Made by a program: the position numbers and the translations under genes | DNA from: Dyella japonica DSM 16301 | GTDB taxonomy: Bacteria > Pseudomonadota > Gammaproteobacteria > Xanthomonadales > Rhodanobacteraceae | Length of the DNA stretch: 64,000 nt | Reading direction: 5' to 3' | Assembly (NCBI RefSeq): GCF_001010355.1 | Contig: NZ_JPLA01000009.1 | Location: forward strand, 48,114 to 112,113 | Notes under the pieces: model-generated | The model's database searches: none | Told to the model about the DNA's origin: nothing | The model's input: only the letters and a program-made list of their open reading frames with translations | In this document: positions 34,195 through 43,152 of the stretch, piece by piece | Layout of the letters: each line of letters starts with the position of its first letter | Position numbering within the stretch: the first letter of the stretch is position 1

Positions 34195-34962
34195 TCAAAG
34201 CTTGGCGATCAGCAGTTTTTCGCCTTCGAGCCAGCATCGCACAGACTGGCCTTCGAGGTCTTTTGGAATTTGTTCAAACACGCGGTAGTGACCGGCGATG
34301 GCCACCAGCTCCGCGCGGAAGTCTGAAATGTATATGCGCGCTTTCTCATCGCCCTGTGCGCCGGCCATCGCACGACCGCGCAAGCTGCCGTAGATATGGA
34401 TGCTGCCGTCGGCAATCACCTCGGCAGCATTGGCGATGGCGCCGGTGACGACCAGGTCGCGATCGCGCGCATACACCTGCTGGCCCGAGCGCACCGTGCC
34501 TTCGTAGTGCTGGGCGCCGGCGTTGGTGAGCGGCGCAGCGGGCTCGGCTTCCTGTCGCACAGGCTCCGCGCGACGCACGGGTTCCGCAGCGGCGGCGGGT
34601 GGCGCCGGTGGCGCGATGCTGCCGCCGTCGGCGGGCTCATACGCGGCGCGGAATTTGGCGATCAGCGGCAAGCCCATGCGCTGCGACAGCGCGTCGACTT
34701 CGCTGGTGCCGTAGGCCAGGCCCACCGGCAGCATGCCGGCGCTGCGCACGGCTTCGAGCAGCGCGTCGACCGTGCCGTCGTCGGGCAGGTTCATCAGGTG
34801 ACTTAAGTCCAGCACCACGGCGGCACGGGCGAACAGCTGCGGCGCGGCGCGGACGCGGCGTTCCAGCTCTTCGCACAGCGCGGCGGCGTCCACGCGCTTG
34901 ATGCGTACGTTGGCGATGCCGACCTGGCCGAAGCGCAGGTCACAGGCGTCTTGTTGATCCAT
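34195..34962 (-). CDS. minC: Septum site-determining protein MinC
   Basis: 255 residues from the ATG at 34962 (MDQQDACDLRFGQVG); a GTG four codons upstream is possible. The N-terminal FtsZ-inhibiting domain covers about 1-110 and includes AAVVLDLSHL. A Pro/Ala/Glu-rich linker (130-155) leads to the C-terminal beta-helix: YEGTVRSGQQVYARDRDLVVTGAIANAAEVIADGSIHIYGSLRGRAMAGAQGDE, the MinD-binding part. Blocks FtsZ polymerisation away from midcell. The GNAT gene ends 8 bases upstream of the start. Confidence 0.97.
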   Translation of the reverse strand: MDQQDACDLRFGQVGIANVRIKRVDAAALCEELERRVRAAPQLFARAAVVLDLSHLMNLPDDGTVDALLEAVRSAGMLPVGLAYGTSEVDALSQRMGLPLIAKFRAAYEPADGGSIAPPAPPAAAAEPVRRAEPVRQEAEPAAPLTNAGAQHYEGTVRSGQQVYARDRDLVVTGAIANAAEVIADGSIHIYGSLRGRAMAGAQGDEKARIYISDFRAELVAIAGHYRVFEQIPKDLEGQSVRCWLEGEKLLIAKL

Positions 34963-34970
34963 CTTTGCAT

Positions 34971-35594
34971 TCACTGGCGGCGCTCTCCCGCGAGGCGGCG
35001 CCGGGTGGTATCGGGGGAGGAGGACGGGTGCTGGCGTTCGGCCAGCCACGGCACATCGGGAAGGCCGTCGTGGTCCAGATAGGTTTCTCGCACGAAGGCG
35101 TAGCTGGGCAGGTCCTTGGCGAGCAGGCTCACCTGGGGGCCGTCGCTGCCCATGCGTTGCTGTCCGACTTCCTGGAAGCCGTAGGTGCCGTGGAACAGCA
35201 CCACCACGTCGTCGCGGGGCTCCAGGAACACTTCGCAGGTCAGCAGCGGCACGCGCACTTCCGCATAGCTGGTAACGTCGCAATAGAAAATGCGACCCAG
35301 GCCGTGACGGCGGTAGGCGTTGGCGATGACGATGCGGTCGATATAGGCAAACTGCGGGTAATGCTCAGCGAACCAGCGGTAGTTGGGGCTGTCATAGTCC
35401 CGACCTTCGCGGAAGGCGACCAGGAAACCGGCAAGATGGCCATCGATTTCGGCCACCCGGAAATAGTCCGCATGGTCGTAGAAATAGCGCAGTTGTGCGG
35501 TGTCCAGGGCGAGGATGGTGCGGCCGGCGGCGTTGTTGAGCGCCAGTACGGCATCCAGGTCGTGCTCTCGCACGTCGCGGATGGCAAGGGCCAT
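34971..35594 (-). CDS. GNAT-family N-acetyltransferase
   Basis: 207 residues from the ATG at 35594, with GGAG upstream; the frame extends to 35702 without support. It shows the GNAT fold: AIRDVREHDLDAVLALNN at the start, VAEIDGHLAGFLVAF and YIDRIVIANAYRRHGLGRIFYCDV, the last giving the acetyl-CoA pyrophosphate loop (YRRHGLG). Substrate unknown. It is only 8 bases from minC on the same strand and probably the first gene of the min operon. Confidence 0.92.
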   Translation of the reverse strand: MALAIRDVREHDLDAVLALNNAAGRTILALDTAQLRYFYDHADYFRVAEIDGHLAGFLVAFREGRDYDSPNYRWFAEHYPQFAYIDRIVIANAYRRHGLGRIFYCDVTSYAEVRVPLLTCEVFLEPRDDVVVLFHGTYGFQEVGQQRMGSDGPQVSLLAKDLPSYAFVRETYLDHDGLPDVPWLAERQHPSSSPDTTRRRLAGERRQ

Positions 35595-35804
35595 TCGTTG
35601 CTCCGCTGTGTGTGGTTCGAAGAGTAAGACCGTTGGTTCGGCCCCGCGTGACGCCGGCATTATGACATGCGCCACGCGGCCGCACATAACACGGCGCACC
35701 ATGTAAAACCTTTGTAAAGCGCCAACACTCGTGCCTTCTGGCAGGGGTGGAGCAATGACTTCTCACGCATTGCACCAAGTCCGCGGGTAGCGAATGATGC
35801 GCAT

Positions 35805-37034
35805 ATGGCCTGGTCAAATATTAATCACATCCGGCTGCTCCGGTACGCTGGTCTGTTTACGTACCTGTGCGTCGCGCTGCCGCTGCTCTCCGGTCCTGGC
35901 GGGCTGGCGGAGGTCAGTGCGTGGTGGAGCAACCCGAACATCACGGGCTGGATTCTTTCCTACCTGATCTTCGGCGTGACCTATCTGCTGCTGACCCGAC
36001 GCTCGGGCATGACGCGCCAGACCGGCTACCCCTCCGTCGTCCAGCTGCTGGGGCTGGTGGTGCTGACCGGTTCGGCGGTGGCCATGGGCTGGTTCAGCCA
36101 GAGCGGCCTGTCGGCCATGCTGATGCTGGTGATCGCGGTGGTGCTGCCCTGGCAGCTCCCGGTGGGTGCGGGACTGGCCTGGATGCTGCTGCAGAACCTG
36201 ATGCTGATTCCGATCATCGCCAGTTATATGGGCTGGACCATCGTCACCGCCTTCCTGCAGGTGTGCATGTACCTGGGCATCTCGGCCCTGGTGTTCTTCA
36301 CCTCGATGATCGCCAGCCTGCAGGCCGAAGAGCGCGAAGTGCAGCGGCGGCTCAATTCCGAACTGCGCGCCACCCGCGCCTTGCTGGCCGAGTCGACCCG
36401 CATTGCCGAGCGCATGCGCATCGCCCGCGACCTGCACGATCTGGTGGGCCACCATCTGACGGCGCTCAGCCTGAATCTGGAAGTGGCCAGCCACCTGGTC
36501 AACGCGCAGGCCGCCGAACACGTGCAGAAGGCGCAGGTCACCGCCAAGCACCTGCTGTCGGACGTGCGCGAGGTGGTGAGCGAGCTGCGCCAGGACGACG
36601 CGATCGACCTCACTGTCGCCCTGCGCAGCCTGACCGAGGGCGTGCCCGGCCTGACCGTCCACATGGAAACGCCGCCGCGCTTCAGCGTGGAAGATCCCCG
36701 CCGCGCCCAGGTGCTGCTGCGTTGCGCCCAGGAAATCATCACCAACACCGCGCGCCATGCCGGCGCGCGCAACCTGTGGCTGCGCTTTGACTACGTCAAC
36801 GCCAACTTGCTGGAGCTCTACGCGCGCGACGACGGCCGCGGCGCGACCAACTTCCGCCCGGGCAACGGCTTGTCGGGCATGCGCGAGCGGCTGGTCGAGT
36901 TCGAGGGCAGCGTGATGGTCGATCCGGCGCTGCTGCAGGGGTTTGCGCTCACCGTGCGCCTGCCGCTGGGCGAACTGCCGGAACTCGCGCACACCCCGTC
37001 ACGGTTCGAGCCGCCCGCGCTGGGCATGCTGTAG
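35805..37034 (+). CDS. DesK-type sensor histidine kinase
   Basis: 409 residues. Five to six membrane helices occupy about 13-170, with no large extracytoplasmic domain, so the signal is probably sensed within the membrane. The HisKA_3 dimerisation helix contains the phospho-acceptor His211 in RIARDLHDLVGHHLT. The ATPase domain has the N-box QEIITNTARHAGA, and GRGATNFRPGNGLSGMRERL supplies the G-box. It should phosphorylate the adjacent NarL-type regulator. Such pairs often sense lipid state or envelope-active drugs. Confidence 0.95.
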   Translation: MAWSNINHIRLLRYAGLFTYLCVALPLLSGPGGLAEVSAWWSNPNITGWILSYLIFGVTYLLLTRRSGMTRQTGYPSVVQLLGLVVLTGSAVAMGWFSQSGLSAMLMLVIAVVLPWQLPVGAGLAWMLLQNLMLIPIIASYMGWTIVTAFLQVCMYLGISALVFFTSMIASLQAEEREVQRRLNSELRATRALLAESTRIAERMRIARDLHDLVGHHLTALSLNLEVASHLVNAQAAEHVQKAQVTAKHLLSDVREVVSELRQDDAIDLTVALRSLTEGVPGLTVHMETPPRFSVEDPRRAQVLLRCAQEIITNTARHAGARNLWLRFDYVNANLLELYARDDGRGATNFRPGNGLSGMRERLVEFEGSVMVDPALLQGFALTVRLPLGELPELAHTPSRFEPPALGML

Positions 37035-37139
37035 CCTTGCTGGGTTGTCGTGTAAAAATGAGTGGCTTGGATAGCCGCATCGTTCTCTCCGTTGGCCGCG
37101 GGCATCGCACGCCGGCCACCTACGTTTCGAGGATCCGCG

Positions 37140-37781
37140 ATGATTTCCGTCTGTCTCGTTGACGACCAGAACCTGGTACGCCAGGGTGTCCGATCACTGC
37201 TGGACCTGGCGGAGGACATCCGCGTGGTGGCCGAATGCGCCGATGGCGCACAGGCCGTGCAAGACATCCCGCGGATCAGGCCCGACGTGGTGCTGCTGGA
37301 CCTGCGCATGCCCAACATGAGCGGCCTGGAAGTGCTGCAGGCGCTGTCCGCCCGCAATGAATTGCCGCCCACCATCATCCTCACCACCTTCGATGACGAC
37401 CAGCTGGTGCTGCAGGGCCTCAAGGCCGGCGCACGCGGTTATCTGCTGAAAGACGTCTCGCTGGAACAGCTGGTGGAGGCCGTCCGCACCGTGGCCGCCG
37501 GCGGTTCGCTAGTGGCGCCCATGGTCACCCAGCGCCTGCTGGCCGGCGTGGGCCGCATGCAGAACCAGTTCACCAGCCTGGAACAGCCCGACCCGCTGAC
37601 CGAACGCGAGACGGAAATCCTGCGCCTGCTGTCGGGTGGCTACAGCAACAAGGAAATCGCCAACTCCCTGAAAGTAGCGGAGGGAACGGTCAAAAACCAC
37701 GTTTCCAACATACTTTCCAAGCTGGGCGTGCGCGACCGCACCCGGGCCGTGCTCAAGGCGCTGGAGCTGGGCATCGTCTGA
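37140..37781 (+). CDS. NarL/FixJ-type response regulator
   Basis: 213 residues from the ATG at 37140, which follows GAGGA; an upstream in-frame extension to 37062 lacks family sequence. The receiver domain has the phospho-acceptor Asp54 (VVLLDLRMP), acidic pocket Asp8/Asp9 and Lys in YLLKDVS. The LuxR-type HTH is at about 150-210: LTERETEILRLLSGGYSNKEIANSLKVAEGTVKNHVSNILSKL. It lies 105 bases after its likely kinase. Confidence 0.96.
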   Translation: MISVCLVDDQNLVRQGVRSLLDLAEDIRVVAECADGAQAVQDIPRIRPDVVLLDLRMPNMSGLEVLQALSARNELPPTIILTTFDDDQLVLQGLKAGARGYLLKDVSLEQLVEAVRTVAAGGSLVAPMVTQRLLAGVGRMQNQFTSLEQPDPLTERETEILRLLSGGYSNKEIANSLKVAEGTVKNHVSNILSKLGVRDRTRAVLKALELGIV

Positions 37782-37996
37782 AGCCTCGGAGCCTTGCCGG
37801 ACGCCATTCGCAGGCGTCTGGAGGCCCCGTGTCAGGCAGTCTTTACGGCTGGACGCCGGAGCAAGTAGTATCGGAAACTTCGGCGCTGGCCGACCCCCGT
37901 TCAGGCAGTGATTCTTCGGGAATCTCCCGTGGCGGGCCGGTCTCCGGCGACTGCCCTTGTGCCGTGTACCAGAAGAGACGTGCGGAGAATCCTGGA

Positions 37997-39343
37997 ATGA
38001 TGCGTGTTCTTGAGTTTATTGTTGCCCTAATCATCGTCATCGTAGTGGCGGTGGTGGTGGGCGTGGTGATGCCTGGCAGCGGCCATGTCGAACGGTCGTT
38101 GGTCGTTGGCAAGGACATGCGTCAGGTCTATGACGTGCTCAACAATTTCCGCCGCTTCCCGGAGTATTCCGTGCAGCGCGAGTACGACCGCAACATCAAG
38201 TTTGATTTCTCGGGCAAGGCTTATGGCCCGGGCGCCGAAATCAGCTGGGCCAGCGATGACGGCAAGGTCGGCAACGGCAAGTTCACCATCGCTTCCGCCG
38301 ACCCGAGCTTCGACAAGGTCGACTCGACCGCCAAGAAGTCCACCATCGTGTGGAACGTCGACAACGACTGGCGCGGCAACGACAAGCACTTCACGCTAGA
38401 CCTGGAGCGCAACGGCAGCCGCGGTCAGCTGACCAAGGTGACCTGGTCGTACGACGTCGACTACGGCTTTAACCTGATCAACCGCTATTCCAATCTGTAC
38501 ATTCACGGCGACCCGGATGCCTTCATCCAGTTCAGCCTGAACAACCTGCAGAACGTGCTGGCGGCGGTCCAGAACGTGGACTACACCAAGCTGATCCCGT
38601 ACATCGAGCAGACCCAGCCCACGCCGGTGCTGATGGTGTCCTCCTCGATCGAGCGCAAGGGTGGCCTCGAGGCCCTCAATGACGCGACCGACAAGGCGAT
38701 TGGCCAGATCCAGGCCGCCGCCAAGAAGCTGGGCGTGACCACCACCGGTCCGCGCATCATCTACACCACCAACTACGGCGACCAGAACTACTCGTTCGAC
38801 GTGGCCATGCCGATCAGTGCGACCAGCCTGAACGTTGCCGGCCAGACCGTCGAGCTGGTGGCCGCCAAGGCGCCGGACCTCAATGCCGCCGTGGCCAGCT
38901 CCAGCGCCGATGCGAGCAGCACCGCCGGTGACACGGCTCCGGGTGGTCATGACCGCTTCGGCCGCCTGATCGTCGACAACGATGTGCGCGCTTATCTCGC
39001 CTTCGGTGGCCCGGCCCTCAAGGCCGTGTGGAACGGTACCGCCGCCGGCGTGCCGCAGACCCGCGACCTGATGAAGGCCTATGCCCAGACCCACGGCTAC
39101 AAGTTCGACGAAGTGACCAATCGCTTCTACGACATCGAAGCCAAGCCGGAAGTGAAGCAGGGCGACCAGGTCACGCAGTACGCCGAGTTCGACGTGTACC
39201 TGCCGCTGAGCTGGGCTCCGGACCAGACCCCGGAACAGGCTGCGGGCATCAAGCCGCCGTCGCTCGACGACACCGGCAGCGACCAGGCTCCGGCCTCGTC
39301 CAGCACCGCCGCTCCGGCCGCCGCTGCCAGCGCCGGCAAGTAA
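37997..39343 (+). CDS. Membrane-anchored SRPBCC protein with GyrI-like C-terminal region
   Basis: 448 residues from tandem ATGs at 37997/38000; GGAG lies 9 bases upstream. One N-terminal membrane helix (LEFIVALIIVIVVAVVVGVVM) is followed by a START/SRPBCC-like domain (about 30-190: SLVVGKDMRQVYDVLNNFRRFPEYS ... GKVGNGKFTIASADPSFDKVD) and a second half (about 195-420) that resembles GyrI/effector-binding folds. An Ala/Ser/Pro-rich tail ends the protein. Both modules bind hydrophobic ligands in other proteins. Function unknown. A strong terminator follows. Confidence 0.82.
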   Translation: MMRVLEFIVALIIVIVVAVVVGVVMPGSGHVERSLVVGKDMRQVYDVLNNFRRFPEYSVQREYDRNIKFDFSGKAYGPGAEISWASDDGKVGNGKFTIASADPSFDKVDSTAKKSTIVWNVDNDWRGNDKHFTLDLERNGSRGQLTKVTWSYDVDYGFNLINRYSNLYIHGDPDAFIQFSLNNLQNVLAAVQNVDYTKLIPYIEQTQPTPVLMVSSSIERKGGLEALNDATDKAIGQIQAAAKKLGVTTTGPRIIYTTNYGDQNYSFDVAMPISATSLNVAGQTVELVAAKAPDLNAAVASSSADASSTAGDTAPGGHDRFGRLIVDNDVRAYLAFGGPALKAVWNGTAAGVPQTRDLMKAYAQTHGYKFDEVTNRFYDIEAKPEVKQGDQVTQYAEFDVYLPLSWAPDQTPEQAAGIKPPSLDDTGSDQAPASSSTAAPAAAASAGK

Positions 39344-39365
39344 GTCGCCCCGGCGGCAAGCTTAG

Positions 39366-39400
39366 AAAAGGCCCTTCTTCGGAAGGGCCTTTTCATTTTC
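39366..39400 (+). terminator. Rho-independent terminator with UUCG loop
   Basis: Perfect 12-bp stem AAAAGGCCCTTC / GAAGGGCCTTTT around a TTCG tetraloop, followed by CATTTTC. It ends transcription after the SRPBCC-like gene and separates it from the ABC operon at 39499. Confidence 0.93.
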
Positions 39401-39498
39401 GGGCCCTGCGTGGGTCGGGCCGGGCGAACTTTCGGTTACAGTGCGGGTCGATCCCGCAGCCATGCGCGCAGCACTGCACGCCACTGACTCCACAGGAC

Positions 39499-40431
39499 AT
39501 GATCGAAACCGAACTGCTCACTCGACGCTATGGCGCCCTTACGGCGGTGGACTCGCTGAGTTTCCGCGCCGAACCGGGCCAGGTGCTCGGGCTGCTAGGC
39601 CCCAACGGCGCCGGCAAGACCACCGCCATGCGCATGATCGCGGGCTTCCTCGAGCCCAGCTCGGGCACGGCCCGCGTGTGCGGCTACGACGTGCGCAAGG
39701 AGCCGCTGAAGGCCAAGCGCGCGCTGGGCTATCTGCCGGAAGGCGCGCCGAGCTATGGCGAGCTGACCGTGCGCGAATTCCTCTCCTTCATCATCCGCAT
39801 GCGCGGCCTGCAGCGCGACGAGGGCTCGCGCCGCTTCGATCGCGTGGTTGGCGGGCTGCAGCTGGAGAGCGTGCTCGACCAGTGCATCGATACCTTGTCC
39901 AAGGGCCTCAAGCGCCGCGTGGGCCTGGCCCAGGCGATCGTGCACAACCCGCAGGTGCTGATGCTCGACGAGCCCACCGATGGTCTGGATCCCAATCAGA
40001 AGCATACCGTGCGCCAGCTGATCGACCAGATGGCACGCGACCGTACCATCCTCATCTCCACGCATTTGCTGGAAGAGGTGCACGCCTTGTGCAATCGCGT
40101 GGTGATCATCGCCAACGGCCGCCTGATGGTGGACGCCACGCCGGCCGAACTCGAATCGCGTTCGCGCTATCACGGCGCGGTGTCCTTCAGCGCGCCGGGC
40201 AGCGGCGTGTCGCAGGAGATGCTGGGGCGGTTGCCGCAGGTGTCGTCGATCGAGGTCGATCCGATGGACGGGCGCATCACGGTGTTTCCGCGTCCGGGCG
40301 AACGCATCCTGGAGCCGGTGGAAACGCTGCTGCGTCAGCAGGGGCTCGAAGTGTCGGAGATCCAGCTCGAACGCGGCCGACTGGATGAAGTGTTCCGCCA
40401 GATCACCACCGGCGCGGAGAACCGCGAATGA
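39499..40431 (+). CDS. ABC transporter ATP-binding protein (GldA-like)
   Basis: 310 residues from the ATG at 39499, with AGGA 3 bases before it. Walker A is GPNGAGKTT (34-42), the signature is LSKGLKRRVGLAQ, and Walker B is VLMLDEPTDGLDP. A C-terminal extension of about 90 residues (SRSRYHGAVSFSAPG onward) is typical of the GldA/NosF-type ABC-2 exporters. It overlaps the permease by 4 bases (ATGA) and forms a three-gene operon with it and the GldG-like gene. Confidence 0.95.
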   Translation: MIETELLTRRYGALTAVDSLSFRAEPGQVLGLLGPNGAGKTTAMRMIAGFLEPSSGTARVCGYDVRKEPLKAKRALGYLPEGAPSYGELTVREFLSFIIRMRGLQRDEGSRRFDRVVGGLQLESVLDQCIDTLSKGLKRRVGLAQAIVHNPQVLMLDEPTDGLDPNQKHTVRQLIDQMARDRTILISTHLLEEVHALCNRVVIIANGRLMVDATPAELESRSRYHGAVSFSAPGSGVSQEMLGRLPQVSSIEVDPMDGRITVFPRPGERILEPVETLLRQQGLEVSEIQLERGRLDEVFRQITTGAENRE

Positions 40432-41162
40432 GTCCGATCGCAGCGGTGACACGCCGTGAGCTGCGCAGCTATTTCGTGACGCCGGTGGCGTACGTGTTCC
40501 TGGTGATCTTCCTGGTGCTGTCGGGCATCCTCACGTTTTACGCGGGCGATTTCTACGAGCGCAACCAGGCCGACCTGCAGCCGTTCTTCGTGATGCATCC
40601 GTGGCTCTATCTGGTGCTGGTGCCTGCGGTGTCGATGCGCATGTGGGCCGAAGAAGCCAAGGGCGGCACGCTGGAATTGCTGATGAGCCTGCCCTTGACG
40701 CTGGCACAGGCGATGTTCGGCAAGTTCCTCGCCGCGTGGCTGTTCATTGGCCTGGCGCTGGTCTTGACCCTGCCGATCTGGATCACCGTCAATTATCTCG
40801 GCTCACCTGACAACGGCGTGATCCTTGCCGGCTACATCGGCAGCTGGCTGATGGCCGGTGCGTTTCTCGCCATCGGTGCCTGTCTTTCTGCGGTGACGCA
40901 GAGCCAGGTGGTGGCCTTCGTGCTGACCCTGGTGGTGTGCTTTCTGCTGATCCTGGTGGGGCAGCCGCAGGTGATGGAGTTTTTCCAGGGCGCGCTGCCG
41001 CGCAAGCTGGTGAACGGCCTCGCGCACCTGAGCATGGTGCGCCACTTCGAAGCGATCTCGCGCGGCGTGCTCGACCTGCGTGACCTGTTGTACTTCGTGG
41101 CCAGCATGGCGGCCTGGCTCACCGCCGGCGTACTCACGCTCGACCTGAAAAGGACGCCATGA
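40428..41162 (+). CDS. ABC-2-type permease (GldF-like)
   Basis: 244 residues with six membrane helices, in the ABC-2 pattern: VTRRELRSYFVTPVAYVFLVIFLVLSG at the start, then VPAVSMRMWAEEAKGGTLELLMSLPLTLAQAMFGKFLAAWLF and a C-terminal VNGLAHLSMVRHFEAISRGVLDLRDLLYFV. This arrangement is shared with gliding-motility GldF and related exporters in non-gliding bacteria. It overlaps both neighbours by ATGA junctions, which supports translational coupling. The cargo is unknown. Confidence 0.95.
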   Translation: MSPIAAVTRRELRSYFVTPVAYVFLVIFLVLSGILTFYAGDFYERNQADLQPFFVMHPWLYLVLVPAVSMRMWAEEAKGGTLELLMSLPLTLAQAMFGKFLAAWLFIGLALVLTLPIWITVNYLGSPDNGVILAGYIGSWLMAGAFLAIGACLSAVTQSQVVAFVLTLVVCFLLILVGQPQVMEFFQGALPRKLVNGLAHLSMVRHFEAISRGVLDLRDLLYFVASMAAWLTAGVLTLDLKRTP

Positions 41163-43051
41163 GCATGCGGCGCATCCATTTCAGTCGTCGCGCCGTGCTT
41201 GCCGCGGCCCTGGTGCTGCTGGCGATCGTGTTCGTGACCTTCGTGCTGGCCAGCAGCCGCTGGCGCATGGGCCGCATCGATCTCACTTCGGACAAGCTCT
41301 ACACGCTGACGCCCGGCACCGTGCATATCGTGGATGGGCTGCATGCGCCGTTGCGCCTGACCCTGTATTTCTCCAGCCATGCCACGCGCGACCTGCCGCA
41401 GCTGCGCAGCTATGAGCAGCGCGTGGCCGAGATGCTGCAGGAAATGGTGGCGCGCGCGCATGGCCGCCTGCGTCTGCAGATCGTCGATCCCGTGCCGTAC
41501 TCCGATGACGAGGCCAGCGCGGAAGGCTATGGCCTGTCGCCCATCAACGGCGGCACCAACGGCGAGCGCGTGTTCTTCGGCCTGGTGGGCAGCACGTTGC
41601 CATCCAATGGCGATGCCGATGGCGAGGACCACCTGCCCAAGAAGGTGCAGTCGATTGCATTGTTCGATCCGTCGCGCGAAACCTTCCTCGAATACGACAT
41701 CGCCAAGCTGCTGTACGAGCTGGACCAGCCATCCAAGCCGCATATCGGCGTGATCAGCAGCCTTCCGGTGAATGGCAACCCGGTGATCGGCGAGGAGCCG
41801 TGGGCGGTGATGCGCCAGCTGGGCCAGCAGTTCGACGTGAAGTCGTTCGATCCGGGCAAGCTCACCCACATCGATGCCGACATCAAGGCGCTGCTGGTGA
41901 TCCATCCCAAGCACCTGCCGGCCGATGCGCTGTATGCGATCGACCAGTACGTGCTCAACGGCGGTCATCTGGTGGTGTTCGTCGACCCGGTGGCCGAGAT
42001 GGACAACACGCCCTTCATCGACAGCAGCGGCGTCACCGACGATCACAACTCCAATCTGTCGCGCCTGTTCGACGCCTGGGGCGTGCAGTACGACCCGCAA
42101 AAAGTGGTGCTCGACCGCTCCCGCGCGCTGCGCATCGAGCTGGCCGACAACACGTCCATGAGCCATCCGGCGATGCTCGGCCTGGGCCAGCAGGAGCTCA
42201 ATCACGATGACGTGACCACGGCCAGCCTGCAGCGCATCAATGTGTCCAGCGTGGGTTATTTCGACCTGGCGCCGGGAACCACCTCGCGCCTGCAGCCGCT
42301 GATGCAGTCGACCACCGATGCCGAAGTGGTGTCGAGCGAACGCGTGCGCGAGTCGCTCAATAATCCCGCCGGACTGCTCGACAACTACAAACCTGACAAC
42401 CTGCACTATGTGATCGCCGCGCGCGTGCGCGGCCAGTTTCCCAGCGCGTTTCCAGAGCGTGCCGGCGAGAAGGGTCACGTGCCGGTCGTTGGCAATGCGG
42501 AAGTGATCCTGGTGGCCGACACCGACCTGTTGAGCGATCGCCTGTGGGTGTCGTACGCGCAAAGCCTGCTCGGCCAGCCGCAGTTGAGCGCGATCGCCAA
42601 CAACGGCGACCTGATCACCAATATCGCCGACAACCTCAGTGGCTCCTCGGCGCTGCTTTCCATCCATGGCCGGGTCAGTTCGCAGCGGCCCTTCACCCGC
42701 GTGCTCGCCCTGCAGAGCGCGGCCGACCAGAAGTACCTGGCCAAGAAGCAGGAGCTGCAGCGCGAGCTGGCCGTCACGCGTACGCGCCTGAGCGAACTGC
42801 AGCCGGCCAAGGCGGCAGGGCGGGGCGACACCGCCACGCCCGAGCAGCGTGCGGAGATCGAGCAATTCCTGCAGCGCCAGCTGGCCATCAACAAGGAATT
42901 GCGCGATGTGCAGCACCAGTTCAACGCCGAGATCGACGCGCTCGGCCTGCGCCTGAAATTCATCAACATCGTGCTGATCCCGGCGCTGGTGACGATGATC
43001 GGCCTGCTCTACGGCTGGCGCCGCTCGCGGCGCAGCAGGCGGCGCGCATGA
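41159..43051 (+). CDS. GldG-like periplasmic ABC auxiliary protein
   Basis: 630 residues. An N-terminal membrane helix (VLAAALVLLAIVFVTFVLASS), a large periplasmic part (DLTSDKLYTLTPGTVHIVDGLHAPLRLTLYFSS ... HPKHLPADALYAIDQYVLNGGHLVVFVDPVAEMD), a C-terminal coiled coil (KYLAKKQELQRELAVTRTRLSEL) and a last membrane helix (INIVLIPALVTMIGLLYGWRR). This is the GldG/ABC-type uncharacterised family. In related operons a DUF4340 gene usually follows; here only a 28-codon frame does. Confidence 0.92.
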   Translation: MSMRRIHFSRRAVLAAALVLLAIVFVTFVLASSRWRMGRIDLTSDKLYTLTPGTVHIVDGLHAPLRLTLYFSSHATRDLPQLRSYEQRVAEMLQEMVARAHGRLRLQIVDPVPYSDDEASAEGYGLSPINGGTNGERVFFGLVGSTLPSNGDADGEDHLPKKVQSIALFDPSRETFLEYDIAKLLYELDQPSKPHIGVISSLPVNGNPVIGEEPWAVMRQLGQQFDVKSFDPGKLTHIDADIKALLVIHPKHLPADALYAIDQYVLNGGHLVVFVDPVAEMDNTPFIDSSGVTDDHNSNLSRLFDAWGVQYDPQKVVLDRSRALRIELADNTSMSHPAMLGLGQQELNHDDVTTASLQRINVSSVGYFDLAPGTTSRLQPLMQSTTDAEVVSSERVRESLNNPAGLLDNYKPDNLHYVIAARVRGQFPSAFPERAGEKGHVPVVGNAEVILVADTDLLSDRLWVSYAQSLLGQPQLSAIANNGDLITNIADNLSGSSALLSIHGRVSSQRPFTRVLALQSAADQKYLAKKQELQRELAVTRTRLSELQPAKAAGRGDTATPEQRAEIEQFLQRQLAINKELRDVQHQFNAEIDALGLRLKFINIVLIPALVTMIGLLYGWRRSRRSRRRA

Positions 43052-43134
43052 AGGCGACCGCCAGTGCTGAAGTGTCGCAGCCGCTTGCCGTGGCTGCGAT
43101 CGAGGCGGCGCGTATGATGGCTGGTCGCCACTGA
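43048..43134 (+). CDS. Possible 28-residue reading frame coupled to the ABC operon
   Basis: An ATGA overlap with the GldG-like stop begins a 28-codon frame (MKATASAEVSQPLAVAAIEAARMMAGRH). It has no recognisable family. It sits where related operons carry a DUF4340 gene, but shows no DUF4340 features. It could be a genuine micro-peptide, a remnant, or chance. CtaG-like gene begins 18 bases later. Confidence 0.3.
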   Translation: MKATASAEVSQPLAVAAIEAARMMAGRH

Positions 43135-43152
43135 TACGGTCCGGTACGTTCG

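Noticed and set aside
40832..42916. 694-codon minus-strand frame
   Set aside because: Antisense of the ABC permease and GldG-like genes, which have clear family features.
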